From: CALJFL01 sp039964455
Lineage (GTDB): Bacteria > Pseudomonadota > Gammaproteobacteria > Pseudomonadales > Halieaceae
Direction of reading: 5' to 3'
DNA length: 64,000 bases
Assembly (NCBI GenBank): GCA_039964455.1
Contig: JBDVXK010000012.1
Span: 248,001-312,000 of the forward strand
The position numbers were made by a program, and so were the translations under genes. Positions 36,590 to 45,973 of this stretch are shown in pieces (the stretch's first letter is position 1; every line of letters starts with the position of its first letter). The notes under the pieces were generated by a model. It did no database searches, was not told the DNA's origin, and worked only from the letters and a program-made list of their open reading frames with translations.

Positions 36590-36634
36590 CGCGCGCTCTC
36601 CAAAGGCATCAATGGTGCCTGCTATGCCCTTCGT

Positions 36635-36721
36635 GCCGGAGTGGTGGAATTGGTAGACACGCCGGATTCAAAATCCGGTGCTAGCAATAGCGTGTCGGTT
36701 CAAGTCCGACCTTCGGTACCA
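36635..36721 (+). tRNA. tRNA-Leu (anticodon CAA)
   Basis: 87 bases with the CCA encoded. The anticodon loop TTCAAAA on a CCGGA/TCCGG stem gives CAA, reading UUG. A long variable arm (about TGCTAGCAATAGCG) marks a class II tRNA, and the T loop is GGTTCAAGTCC. The acceptor stem GCCGGAG/CTTCGGT makes a G1-U72 wobble, where E. coli tRNA-Leu has G1-C72. Confidence 0.95.
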
Positions 36722-36798
36722 ATATGCTAACTGCATACACTGCAACCGTAGTTAGCAACCAAGCTGCTTCAAAGACTTAGACGGGAATCCCACCAGGC

Positions 36799-37524
36799 TC
36801 AGCCCCGATGTATCTCTCGCTGCTTGGTATTCTCACTCGCCGAGCGCTTCAAGTCTGCTATTGATATTTTTTGCAGATTTTCATTGCGGCGCACCGCGTA
36901 AACTGGCTCCGTTACGGGCTCCCGCTCAAACACAACAGTGCCCGAATAAAAGTGTACTGCCCTTGTAGTTGTCGTAAACAAAGTCGGCTTGACACCTTCG
37001 TCAACCGCCCAGAATGCATGCAAATCATCTACCAATCGCTTTGCATGCTCGATAAAAGTGGTTGCCCCTCCTAGCTGGCCGCCATACTCGCGCCAATAAC
37101 TGGTAAATGCGTCCTCACAAACGTAAATGCCTCGTTCATGCATTAGCGGGTAAAGCGTTTCGAAAGTATCTATCTGGTGCGGCATCAGGTGGCTGCCATC
37201 ATCTATCACAATATCGAACGGTCCATGCGCAGACGCAACAGATTTGAGAAAATCAGGATCCCCCTGCGAACCGATGTGTATTTTGGAACCGACCGGCGCA
37301 TGGTTTATGGCATCTGGATTGATATCTATTCCATGAATTGTCGCTTGAGGCCCGAAGTATTCTCGCCATATCTCAAGAGAACCACCACGGTAGACACCTA
37401 TTTCAAGTAGATTTACAGGACGACCCCTATAGGCAGAAAAGTACCGCTCATACACATCGAAAAAATGGTCTATCTTCCCAACATACCGGCCTTTATGCCT
37501 ATCGAAACAGTCACGTAGCGACAT
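36799..37524 (-). CDS. Class I SAM-dependent methyltransferase
   Basis: 241 residues. Rossmann motif I NLLEIGVYRGGSLEIW (about 39-54), motif II with HGIDINPDA, DIVIDDGSHLMPHQ (about 104-117) and the late stretch GIYVCEDAFTSYW. This belongs to the CmcI-like/Methyltransf_24 type often linked to O-methylation of glycans or natural products; substrate not predictable. It stands alone beside tRNA-Leu and shows no operon partner. Confidence 0.8.
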   Translation of the reverse strand: MSLRDCFDRHKGRYVGKIDHFFDVYERYFSAYRGRPVNLLEIGVYRGGSLEIWREYFGPQATIHGIDINPDAINHAPVGSKIHIGSQGDPDFLKSVASAHGPFDIVIDDGSHLMPHQIDTFETLYPLMHERGIYVCEDAFTSYWREYGGQLGGATTFIEHAKRLVDDLHAFWAVDEGVKPTLFTTTTRAVHFYSGTVVFEREPVTEPVYAVRRNENLQKISIADLKRSASENTKQREIHRG

Positions 37525-37623
37525 AGCGAAAACCTCTCATTAGACACGACGCATTATCGAGCACCCAAGGAACGGGATCCATATTGCTTCGGGTGTCGCA
37601 ATTATTAAGAATCTACCTGTAAC

Positions 37624-38055
37624 CTAAATCTTAGTTAACAAGGTTTCCACTGCTGATGCAATTTGTGAGGGAATCTCGCAGCTTTGCGCCTCACCGTAAT
37701 CGAAGTAAACCACTAATCCACTACCGCTGGCAGCGATTGCATCAAAATGCTCACTGAACACAGCAAACTCCATAACAATTTTTTTGGGACCGGTAACATG
37801 CGCTCTACCGCCAATGTGGATCTTGTCGGGATAGCCAATCGGAAGTTTGAAATCACAGGCCACATTAGCCAATATCGGACCCAATTGTGCCTTCTCCTTG
37901 AGTGCCAACATTCCCAGCTTCTCAAAGTAGGCCATACGGACGTCTTCGAAATAGCGCAGATACACCGTATTGTTCACATGACCAAAGGCATCCAGGTCAC
38001 CCCAGATAACGTCCTGACTCACTATTACCGGGTAGTCTTTTTCAATCGACAACAT
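37624..38055 (-). CDS. 4HBT hotdog-fold acyl-CoA thioesterase
   Basis: 143 residues with the 4-hydroxybenzoyl-CoA thioesterase-type signature VIWGDLDAFGHVNNTVYLRYFEDVR (read as WGDLDAFGHVNN, about 18-29), the catalytic Asp in GDLDAFGH, and a hotdog core. Likely hydrolyses a short or branched acyl-CoA (FadM/YbgC style). Upstream of a c-di-GMP protein gene on the same strand. Confidence 0.87.
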   Translation of the reverse strand: MLSIEKDYPVIVSQDVIWGDLDAFGHVNNTVYLRYFEDVRMAYFEKLGMLALKEKAQLGPILANVACDFKLPIGYPDKIHIGGRAHVTGPKKIVMEFAVFSEHFDAIAASGSGLVVYFDYGEAQSCEIPSQIASAVETLLTKI

Positions 38056-38113
38056 ATCTTCGCGCTATTCGTTTGTAGTGGGATACGCAGAATCCGAACG
38101 AAACGATACATTG

Positions 38114-40429
38114 TCAAGCCAGCTGCCGCTGGACTTGCGCCATAAAGTGCCAGGGTGAAAGAAGCTTCGCGAATTCATGAGCCGGTAAAGGCTCGCTGAA
38201 CAGGTGTCCTTGCACCAGACCGACACCGCAGCTCCTGAGAAAGTGATACTGCTCCATAGTCTCTACCCCTTCGGCGACGATCTCCATATTCAACTTGCCA
38301 CCTAAAGCAATGAGTCCGGCCACCAGATTCGCACCGGCACCGCCATCCCCGCAGCCATGGACAAAAACCCTATCCAGACAAAGGCGATCGATGGGCGCCT
38401 GGGTAAGATAGGTTAGTGCACTGCCACTGGCACCAAAATCGTCAATAGCCAGGCAAACGCCAGCCTCTTTAATAGTTTCAAGGGCCTCGAGCGTTCCGGG
38501 GCCGCCATCTTGTAGCACCCGCTCTGAAAGACCCAGCTCCAGAACATTTGCGGGCACGCCAGATTCCTGCATTAGCACTTTTAGCCGCGCTGCGAAATCC
38601 ACCCCAAACTCTTGCGCTGAAACGTTGATGGTTAACCTGGGCAAATTCAACGCAGCCCCGGAAAACCTCAGCCACTGACCAATAGCCTCCTGTAAAACCC
38701 AATCACCGAGTACGCTGATATAGCCACATTGCTCTGCCAGCGGAAGAAATACCGACGGCGGGACAAAGCCAAATTCCGGATGCTGCCACCGAATCAGTGC
38801 TTCGGCACCTGAGACAGAACCATTAATCGCATCCACTTGAGGCTGGTAATGCAGGGTCAGCTGCACCCGATCTATCGCGCACTGCAGGTCTGCCAATAAT
38901 TCTCTCTTATCGAGACCACCCAGAACTCGCATCGACTTGTCATAAGTAACAATTGAACACTCAACGGCCATTCGAGCTTTATGCATTGCTGTTGTTGCGG
39001 CACGCAAAAGGTCTTCCCTGTTGTCGGCATCGGCAGGTGCACTGGCAATACCAATTGAGGGAATCATCTGCAATACATTGCTACCGGCCTCTATCGAATC
39101 CGTGAGGCTTGTGAGAATACGCTCAGCGACGTCCTCAGCGGACTGAGAATCACCAGAACGACTGAGTACTACAGTAAACTCATCACCCCCCAGGCGCGCG
39201 ACATCGATGCGGGGTCCGCTCTCGGGATTAAAAGAGACGAGATCACTGGATCTTACACAGGTCGTGATTCGCTCACCGATTTTGCGCAGGAGTGTATCTC
39301 CAGCCACGTAACCAAACGTTTCCTTAAGCTGACTGAGGTTATCCAGATTAATGACCAGCAGGGTCAAGGGTTGCTGCTCGCGCTCACCAAGACCGAGCAG
39401 CAAATCTAACTGCTCAAAAAAAAGTGACTGATTCGGTAGCGAGGTAACAGTGTCGTAGTGACTCAAATGCTGCAATTTGCTGCGTGCAGCAATAACTTCG
39501 GCGGTGGCCTTATCCAGCGCGCTGTCCCGCTCGGACAACTGCGATGTGCGCTCTGCAACTTTCAGATTAAGTAATTGCTGTCCCGTTTCAATTTCATGCT
39601 GCCTGCGGTTGAAGCCGCCAATCACGCTATTGAGTACCCTCGCAACATCTTTGATCTCAGAACTTCCCTCCACATTAACCGCAGCGTCAATATTCCCAGC
39701 AGCAACATCGTCAGCAAGCTGCGCAAGGTCTCTCAGAGATCCCGCGAGGCGGCGTGTCACAATGTAGATCGCCAGAAAGATTAGCAGCGCTGAAAGTGAG
39801 ATCGTCGCCAGTGGTAGCTGAAGCTCGCGCAGACTTGCGCTCAGCAGAGACGACTGGCTGATCGCTGCATGGGTATAACCCATGACAATTTTGCTCTTAC
39901 TGTCCTTATGCTGAAGTAATGCCTTGGCAAAATCGAGATCGCTCACTCCGATAGCGGTCGGATTGATCGCTGAGGCGACTGGAATTGTCAGGTGAACATA
40001 CGACCCGCTGGCCACTATAGCGCTCCATACACCTGGAGCGTGAGTAATGCCGGCGCCCGCTATTACCCGCGAATGTAATGCAGCCGGAGAAACATCAGAT
40101 CTCAAACGATCAAGCGTTAGCTCTGGAGGCTGAATAGAGTCCAGGGAACTGGTTGCCCACAGGCGCTCGCCAGTACTTCGATACACGCTGATGGCAGAGA
40201 TCAGCCGATCACCGAGTGCGGGGCCCAGTAGGTTTTCAAGTAAGGCCTCATCAGATCGATAGATGGCTGACTGAATGTCTAATTGAGTCAGCACTGTCCG
40301 AGAAAACCGCTCCTGCGATAAACGGAGTTGGCTCTGGTATTGCATACCAAGCAACCCTATAGCCAACATAGCGACAAGCAAAAAAGTGCTCGTTCCGAAA
40401 AGCAGATTGAGTCGCGCTGTCAACGTCAT
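38114..40429 (-). CDS. GGDEF-EAL membrane protein, both domains degenerate
   Basis: 771 residues: helix 12-29, periplasmic sensor (about 30-200), helix 205-225, HAMP (about 226-280), GGDEF (about 320-500) and EAL (about 515-765). The literal GGDEF is present (414-418), but guanine-binding FKxxND is LSxxKE (about 365-370) and GH is GY (373-374). In EAL, EAL (543-545) is present, but the catalytic Lys of LKID is Cys684 and DFGTG is DFGAS. The RxxD I-site (RSSD, 393-396) is kept but lies 17 residues before GGDEF instead of 5. Probably a c-di-GMP sensor or partner rather than an enzyme. Paralog of the protein at 47720. Confidence 0.88.
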   Translation of the reverse strand: MTLTARLNLLFGTSTFLLVAMLAIGLLGMQYQSQLRLSQERFSRTVLTQLDIQSAIYRSDEALLENLLGPALGDRLISAISVYRSTGERLWATSSLDSIQPPELTLDRLRSDVSPAALHSRVIAGAGITHAPGVWSAIVASGSYVHLTIPVASAINPTAIGVSDLDFAKALLQHKDSKSKIVMGYTHAAISQSSLLSASLRELQLPLATISLSALLIFLAIYIVTRRLAGSLRDLAQLADDVAAGNIDAAVNVEGSSEIKDVARVLNSVIGGFNRRQHEIETGQQLLNLKVAERTSQLSERDSALDKATAEVIAARSKLQHLSHYDTVTSLPNQSLFFEQLDLLLGLGEREQQPLTLLVINLDNLSQLKETFGYVAGDTLLRKIGERITTCVRSSDLVSFNPESGPRIDVARLGGDEFTVVLSRSGDSQSAEDVAERILTSLTDSIEAGSNVLQMIPSIGIASAPADADNREDLLRAATTAMHKARMAVECSIVTYDKSMRVLGGLDKRELLADLQCAIDRVQLTLHYQPQVDAINGSVSGAEALIRWQHPEFGFVPPSVFLPLAEQCGYISVLGDWVLQEAIGQWLRFSGAALNLPRLTINVSAQEFGVDFAARLKVLMQESGVPANVLELGLSERVLQDGGPGTLEALETIKEAGVCLAIDDFGASGSALTYLTQAPIDRLCLDRVFVHGCGDGGAGANLVAGLIALGGKLNMEIVAEGVETMEQYHFLRSCGVGLVQGHLFSEPLPAHEFAKLLSPWHFMAQVQRQLA

Positions 40430-40710
40430 CGTTCTGGCCTCATGCCGCGCGGATACACCCCGTTCTCCGATAGCTAAACCGTACTCGGGGAACGTCTATT
40501 AGTGGATCACAAAGCTAGCACGTTGCTTTTTTACATCTCAAAGAAAAACCTTAAAAATCCCCAGATTGTTCAACGATCAAATTTTCACTGATTCTTGCGA
40601 TATAATAAGAAGTCACACAGTTTCGCTTTTCCGGTTAAAATTCTCGCATCAGACATTTGCGCGCGGACCAATAATCCCAGCGCATTACTCAGATCCCAAT
40701 AGAGGACCTT

Positions 40711-42882
40711 ATGAGAACCCGATTACCAAGAAGTGCATACCGAGTAGGCATTACGGCGCTAGCGCTGCTGGCGTTTACTGCTTGCAGTGATAGCGACAGT
40801 AATCGGCGCACACCGCCACCGGAAGAGCCGACGGTGGCTGTTAGCTACGACTCTACCGCCAGTCCGCCTGAGCTGCCTTTCCCCAATGCGATTTATGAGA
40901 ATGACGAAGGGCGCCTGACGCTGCCATTGCCCGATGATGCGGAAGCTGAAGACCTGGGCAATGTGGTGGTAGCACTGAATACCCTGGATGGTTTCTCAAC
41001 CATTACTCCCATTCATATTGATTTCGCAGAGCCCATTGACGAAACGAGCATAGAGTCCGGGAGTAATGTTCGACTCTTTGAGATTTCGCTGAACGAAGAC
41101 GGCCTGCCGGACACTGTAATCGAGGAACTAAACGCCGCCGAGAACTACAGCGTGACTATTTCTGCAGTAAAGGACACACGAATACTCATAAAGCCGCTTG
41201 TTCCTCTGCACAGTGGAGCGCATTACCTCGTATCTATTACCTCCGGGCTAAACGCTAGCAATGGCTTGGCAATGGGGCCCAGTGATGACTACGTTCAGCT
41301 TCGCGAGGGCGAGGGCTCTGATACCGGGAACGGTATAGATCGGGGCCGCCTGGCAGAACTCGTGCGAACTCAAGAACAGGTATTGGCGGACAGCGGAGTA
41401 CAGCCAGACACCATAGTCACTTCCTTCAGCTTCTCGACCCAAAATTCGACCGAGGTCATGCAGGGAATAAACGATAATGCGACACCAATGCCTGTTACCC
41501 TCGAACGACCGATGATGACTATAGCGGGGGAGGTACTGCCACTAACAACAGCACCTTTCGCGCCATTGGCTGCTTTTTACGGCCTGACTCCGTCAGGGCA
41601 GTCCGATTTGTACACTGGCACAATCACCCTGCCCTACTATATGAACCTGCCGTCCAGCCCTGCAGATGACTCTGTGCTGGATAGTTACATGGCGGATAGC
41701 GACGGAGCACCAATATCAGGATCGGACGAAACACCGCAGAGTGTGAATGTCATAGCACCATTATTACTTTCGATCCCCAACCCCAGTCGGGATCCGCTTT
41801 TGTTAAAGCCAGCCTCTGGTTGGCCAGTCGCTATTTATCATCATGGGATATTCTTTAACCGCACAAATATGCTGTTGATCGCAGATGCGCTTGCCGCACA
41901 GGGCGTGGCAATGATCGCGATTGATCACCCTATGCATGGGGTAACACCCAACGATGCAACAATTTTACCGCTGAATATCTTTGCTGCTGTGGGCGTAAGC
42001 TTTTATGACGCGGACACAGAAAGACATTTCAATCTCGACCTGGACCAGGATGGTGAGATTGATGGCGCAGGAGATCATTTTTCCAGCTCCCGCAACCAGC
42101 TCACAAATCGCGACAACTTGCGACAATCCGTTTCTGACCTCATCCACCTCGCCCGCAGTATCCCCAGCATCATGCTCCCCGATGCAAGCGACCTGACATT
42201 TGACCGCGAGAGAATACACTTTGTAGGACAGTCGCTGGGTTCATTCGCAGGAACCATACTCGCGGGCGTCAATGAAGACATCGTCGCCTTCAGTCTGGCA
42301 GTCCCCGGTAGCGGTGGCGCCAAGGGGCAAGAGGGGTCGCCATCCTTTAGCACAGGGCTCGTTGAAGGCCTTGCATCACTAGGGCTGGAACAAGGCAGCC
42401 AAGAGTACGAAGACTACCTCACGGCTTTGATAACCATTAATGGGGCCGCAGATCCGCTTAACTACGCCGAGCAAGCAGGGCTAAAACATTCCATACACCT
42501 GACCGAAATCATCGGTGATAGCACGCCAGACAATCCGCCGGATCAAACTGTTCCCAACACGGTGCTCAATGCAGGCCAGTATGAGGGTCTGGTAGTCGAA
42601 ACAGCCCCATTAGCCGGCACAGAAGCGTTGGTGCGCAGCATGGGTCTGGAGGCACTTTTGGCATCGCAGGTAGATCCGGAAGGGCTTTTGATAGTGGCCA
42701 GATATACCCAAGGCGGTCACTCGTCGCAGGTTAACCCCTCAACCATCGCGGACCCGTTCGCTGTGCCCGCGGTTACTGTCGAGATACAGCTGCAAACCGC
42801 CACTTTTATCGCTAATGACGGAAAATCCGTCGAAGTTAACAACAGCGAGCTTCTGGAGATGAACTACCTACCGCCTGAATAG
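40711..42882 (+). CDS. Surface-lipase lipoprotein, VolA/Pla-1 family
   Basis: 723 residues. Signal with lipobox LAFTAC-S (C25, +2 Ser, so sorted to the outer membrane), then an N-terminal Lipase_bact_N-type domain and an alpha/beta hydrolase with IYHHGIFF (oxyanion region, about 375), nucleophile elbow GQSLGS (Ser about 508) and AxxHPMHG (about 410). VolA homologues hydrolyse lysophosphatidylcholine outside the cell. The start is preceded by GAGG (40700-40703). The C-terminal His in GGHSSQVNPS (about 670) completes the triad. Confidence 0.87.
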   Translation: MRTRLPRSAYRVGITALALLAFTACSDSDSNRRTPPPEEPTVAVSYDSTASPPELPFPNAIYENDEGRLTLPLPDDAEAEDLGNVVVALNTLDGFSTITPIHIDFAEPIDETSIESGSNVRLFEISLNEDGLPDTVIEELNAAENYSVTISAVKDTRILIKPLVPLHSGAHYLVSITSGLNASNGLAMGPSDDYVQLREGEGSDTGNGIDRGRLAELVRTQEQVLADSGVQPDTIVTSFSFSTQNSTEVMQGINDNATPMPVTLERPMMTIAGEVLPLTTAPFAPLAAFYGLTPSGQSDLYTGTITLPYYMNLPSSPADDSVLDSYMADSDGAPISGSDETPQSVNVIAPLLLSIPNPSRDPLLLKPASGWPVAIYHHGIFFNRTNMLLIADALAAQGVAMIAIDHPMHGVTPNDATILPLNIFAAVGVSFYDADTERHFNLDLDQDGEIDGAGDHFSSSRNQLTNRDNLRQSVSDLIHLARSIPSIMLPDASDLTFDRERIHFVGQSLGSFAGTILAGVNEDIVAFSLAVPGSGGAKGQEGSPSFSTGLVEGLASLGLEQGSQEYEDYLTALITINGAADPLNYAEQAGLKHSIHLTEIIGDSTPDNPPDQTVPNTVLNAGQYEGLVVETAPLAGTEALVRSMGLEALLASQVDPEGLLIVARYTQGGHSSQVNPSTIADPFAVPAVTVEIQLQTATFIANDGKSVEVNNSELLEMNYLPPE

Positions 42883-42931
42883 ACCCAAGTGCATGCTAAA
42901 CTGAGATAGCACCGAGGTCTTGGGAGACTGC

Positions 42932-43225
42932 ATGTATACCGGAATTCTCGCTCTAGTACTGTGCGTACTCGGCTTCGGACTCGGTAGACACATCGCCCGT
43001 TACTTGGGTATCTATCTGATGTTGGGCATGGCGTCGCTATTACCGCTCTTCATCTACCTGAGCATTCCATCGATCAGTGAACAAAGCCCGGCTAGCTATC
43101 TATTTATAAACCTGCTCGGAGAGGAGCAATCTGCGAACGCGAATATCCATTTAATGGCTATCGCGGGAGGCCTTGTTAGCGGATTTCTGTGGCAAATGTT
43201 ACGCGGTGGTGACGACGAGCGATAA
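42932..43225 (+). CDS. Small two-to-three-span membrane protein
   Basis: 97 residues with hydrophobic spans at about 3-20, 24-44 and 75-92. Chosen start ATG at 42932, preceded by TGGGAG at a good distance; TTG at 42920 is in frame but unsupported. It follows the lipase gene by 50 bp and may be co-transcribed. I recognise no family. Confidence 0.65.
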   Translation: MYTGILALVLCVLGFGLGRHIARYLGIYLMLGMASLLPLFIYLSIPSISEQSPASYLFINLLGEEQSANANIHLMAIAGGLVSGFLWQMLRGGDDER

Positions 43226-43237
43226 CACTCAGGGCGA

Positions 43238-43987
43238 TCAATATTGACCGTCCTGCAAAAGCCGCTCTATAGCAGCATACAATCGAGACAAATCTGCCGG
43301 CTCAGACAGCCTGTGGTCTCCATGTTTGACCAAGGTAACCTCCACATCTGTGCTCACAAGCCGATCTGCAATCGCCAGCGCATGTTCCCAGGGGACATCT
43401 TCATCGCACTGCCCCTGTAGCAAACGCACAGGGCACTGAACGGCTATGGGTTTATCGAGCAGCAGGTGATTCTTCCCCTCCTCCAGCAGCATGGCGCTAA
43501 TCCGGTAGGGCTCCCCGTCGTCATAACAGTTGGCCAAATCGCAATATCCATGTGCAGATAAGGCCTCCAACTGCTGTTCGCTCAAGCGAGTCTTGCGCAT
43601 CTGTTCGGTAAAATCGGGGGCTGCAGCAATACCAACCAAAGCGCGGATTCGCTCCGGCCTGGCCTGAGCAACCAAGAGCATAATCCACCCGCCCATAGAG
43701 GACCCAACGATGATCTGCGGCCCAGTGCTTACCTCATCGAGCACCGCCAAGGCATCATCACGCCAGCGGCCGATAGTGCCATCCACAAATTTCCCGCTGG
43801 ATTGACCATGGCCAAAATAGTCAAATCGGGTGAATTGACGACCCTGTTCCTGGCACCATTGCGCCAGGGCCTCCGCCTTGGTGCCCTGCATATCGGAGTT
43901 AAAACCACTGCAAAATACGATGCCCGGATTACTTCCGGGCTGATGGCGATAGGCGATCTCGTGGCCATCAGCAAGCGCCAGCCTCAT
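43238..43987 (-). CDS. Alpha/beta hydrolase
   Basis: 249 residues, cytoplasmic. Oxyanion strand IVFCSGFNSD (about 23-32), FDYFGHGQSSG (55-65), nucleophile elbow GSSMGGW (S97), acid in GQCDEDVP (about D195) and His in KHGDHRLSE (about 226-228). The layout resembles ABHD10-type acyl-protein thioesterases; substrate unknown. Converges with the small membrane protein. Confidence 0.85.
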   Translation of the reverse strand: MRLALADGHEIAYRHQPGSNPGIVFCSGFNSDMQGTKAEALAQWCQEQGRQFTRFDYFGHGQSSGKFVDGTIGRWRDDALAVLDEVSTGPQIIVGSSMGGWIMLLVAQARPERIRALVGIAAAPDFTEQMRKTRLSEQQLEALSAHGYCDLANCYDDGEPYRISAMLLEEGKNHLLLDKPIAVQCPVRLLQGQCDEDVPWEHALAIADRLVSTDVEVTLVKHGDHRLSEPADLSRLYAAIERLLQDGQY

Positions 43988-44005
43988 CTTAAAACGGCCT
44001 CGCGC

Positions 44006-44578
44006 TTAGTTCAGGTCTTCATCCACCCAAAACTTGGTGCCCTGTAGCGTAGCCTGTAAGGCAACGCCAGCATCTGTCAGTTGGTAGATTTTGGTGCCGG
44101 GCATAGCTGTAACTGCAGTCTCTACGCCATCACCCTCGCTCTCACTCTCAAGATTAGCATCTGCCTGCGCCGAAAAATCCCAGCCTGTAGTCTCAAACTG
44201 ATTCAGCGCTTCGTCTGTTTCAAACACGAGAATTGCTGCAAAGTCCTTGACGCCCAAGCCCCAGCCCCCACCCGCAGAGAACATCTTCATGTAGGTGTCT
44301 TCACCATCGCGATTGTCCCGCAAAATGCCGCCACCACGCTGACTGGATACAAACCCGAGATTGAGACCGATATTGGAAAACACGGCGTAACCCTTGGCTT
44401 TACGAATCTCATCTCTGGCTGCGGGCTTCTCCTTATACAGCTTGTCCATCGCGGCGCTACGGGCCTGCTGAAGTTCCGCTCGTTCTTCCGATTCACTCTT
44501 CTTGTCAAAAAGCGCGAGCGCTGAAAGTGGGGCCACAAGTAAGGCCAGGCACAAAAAACTACGAGCTAGAGTGGTCAT
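44006..44578 (-). CDS. SYLF/Ysc84-domain protein, exported
   Basis: 190 residues. Signal peptide (about 1-22, ending ALALFDKK), then a SYLF-like domain: AKGYAVFSNIG, GFVSSQRGGGILRDN, SAGGGWGLGVKDFAAILVFE. SYLF domains bind phosphoinositides in eukaryotes; bacterial versions are periplasmic and of unclear role. It abuts the alpha/beta hydrolase gene and reads in the same direction. Confidence 0.85.
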   Translation of the reverse strand: MTTLARSFLCLALLVAPLSALALFDKKSESEERAELQQARSAAMDKLYKEKPAARDEIRKAKGYAVFSNIGLNLGFVSSQRGGGILRDNRDGEDTYMKMFSAGGGWGLGVKDFAAILVFETDEALNQFETTGWDFSAQADANLESESEGDGVETAVTAMPGTKIYQLTDAGVALQATLQGTKFWVDEDLN

Positions 44579-44690
44579 AGATGTGTCCTCCAGGGACGCT
44601 TATCGGATAATGCCGCCAATTCTACCGGACTACCCTTGGTAAAAGCGACAAGGCTTATTCATACCAGCGTAAGTTAGCAGAACTTGGACG

Positions 44691-45749
44691 CTATTGCGGA
44701 CGCTGGCGTCGCCAGGATGCAGGCGAAACCCCAAACCAACGCTTGAAGGCACGACCAAAGTTGGCCTGGTCGCTATATCCGAGAATCTCTCCCACTTCCG
44801 CAACAGTCAAGCGAGCATCGGCCAAAAGAGTCTGGGCATGTTCGCGCCGCAAGGATTCCAGAATGGCTTTAAACGCTGAGTCTTCAGCATTTAGCCGACG
44901 CATCAGGGTTCTGGGGGTCAAGTGCAGCTGCTCAGCCACCCGATCCAGCGACGGCGGCGAAGCCGATACCTGCTCCCCAAGCGCCTGACCATCAAAATAA
45001 TTACTCAATATATTGCGAACTGCAAAAATCATGCTGCCAGACTGCTCGCGTCGGGCAATCAATTCGCGACACTTAATCACATTACTTCGATAGATGGATT
45101 CGTCATACAAAGGTGATGGTAAGCGGCGCCACGCCAATGGAACCGCGAGAGAATCTGTATCGGCCCCGGATACGACGGTTGCGTCGTAGGCAGCTATAAG
45201 TTCATCGCCCACAGGGTGTCGGAAGCTGATCACCACATTCTTTCCCACTGGATGTCCGACAATGGTCGCCACCAGAGACTCTACAATTTTCAGGATTACT
45301 TCGGCCAGCATCCGGCCAAACTGCTGGTCACCGCTGTGATCCTGTAGCGCGAAGACATATTGCGTATCACTCGCATAAGTCTCGGCCTGCGTGACCGTAT
45401 TACGGCTGGGATGGAAGATACCCATAACATCAAGAGCCTCACCCAGCGTGGGCGCACTCAGCGCAGCGAAGCCCAGAGCCCCATGCGCCGCGATATTAAA
45501 CAGTGAACCCAAACGAGCGGTCCAGGCCTGATCGCAGACGTAGTCATTGTAATTTTTGAAGATGATCGCTAATGAAGCGGCATCCAGGAACTCGCGTTCC
45601 GCCACCGCGGCGAGCGTCAACCCGGTATCGGTAAGCAACTGCTCGGCAGTGGCCACCTCTGACTGCAAGACCAGGCGCGCATACGCTGCGGAAAGTTCGC
45701 GTTCTCTGTTCATTGGGCAGAGTGTAGAAAACCCATGGAGAGCTGTCAC
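44691..45749 (-). CDS. AraC-family transcriptional regulator
   Basis: 352 residues. N-terminal ligand-binding domain of the Arabinose_bd (OruR/ArgR-like) type (LFNIAAHGALGFAALSAPTLGEAL split as FNIAAHGALGF), then two HTH motifs at the C-terminus (about 255-345): LDRVAEQLHLTPRTLMRRL and VAEVGEILGYSDQANFGRAFKRWFG. The GTG start at 45749 and the ATG at 45713 (MNREREL) are both possible and neither has a strong ribosome-binding site. It is divergent from the FMN glutamate-synthase-like gene, a probable target. Confidence 0.88.
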   Translation of the reverse strand: MTALHGFSTLCPMNRERELSAAYARLVLQSEVATAEQLLTDTGLTLAAVAEREFLDAASLAIIFKNYNDYVCDQAWTARLGSLFNIAAHGALGFAALSAPTLGEALDVMGIFHPSRNTVTQAETYASDTQYVFALQDHSGDQQFGRMLAEVILKIVESLVATIVGHPVGKNVVISFRHPVGDELIAAYDATVVSGADTDSLAVPLAWRRLPSPLYDESIYRSNVIKCRELIARREQSGSMIFAVRNILSNYFDGQALGEQVSASPPSLDRVAEQLHLTPRTLMRRLNAEDSAFKAILESLRREHAQTLLADARLTVAEVGEILGYSDQANFGRAFKRWFGVSPASWRRQRPQ

Positions 45750-45973
45750 TAATTAACCAATTATTTATCATTAGCTCGAGCTATCGCCTCTTCTACTCAC
45801 TGCGCTGAAGGTCGAGGCTGAATCAAGCTAAAGCCGGTTTTCTAAAAGTAAGCCAAAACTAAACTATAGTCAGTGCTCCGTTATGAAGGCTGAGTCGGGC
45901 TAAAAAGAAACGAAGAGTGAACCCCCGGCATACAAGACTGTCTCTATAAGCAGCAATCAAGGACCAAACGATA

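Noticed and set aside
36726..36756. GCTAACT/AGTTAGC inverted repeat after tRNA-Leu
   Set aside because: Seven-bp stem with a 17-base loop and no U tract; too weak to call a terminator.
45772..45783. Perfect 12-bp palindrome TAGCTCGAGCTA upstream of the AraC gene
   Set aside because: Short and built on the common AGCT/XhoI-like word; no second copy visible nearby, so it is not evidence of an operator.
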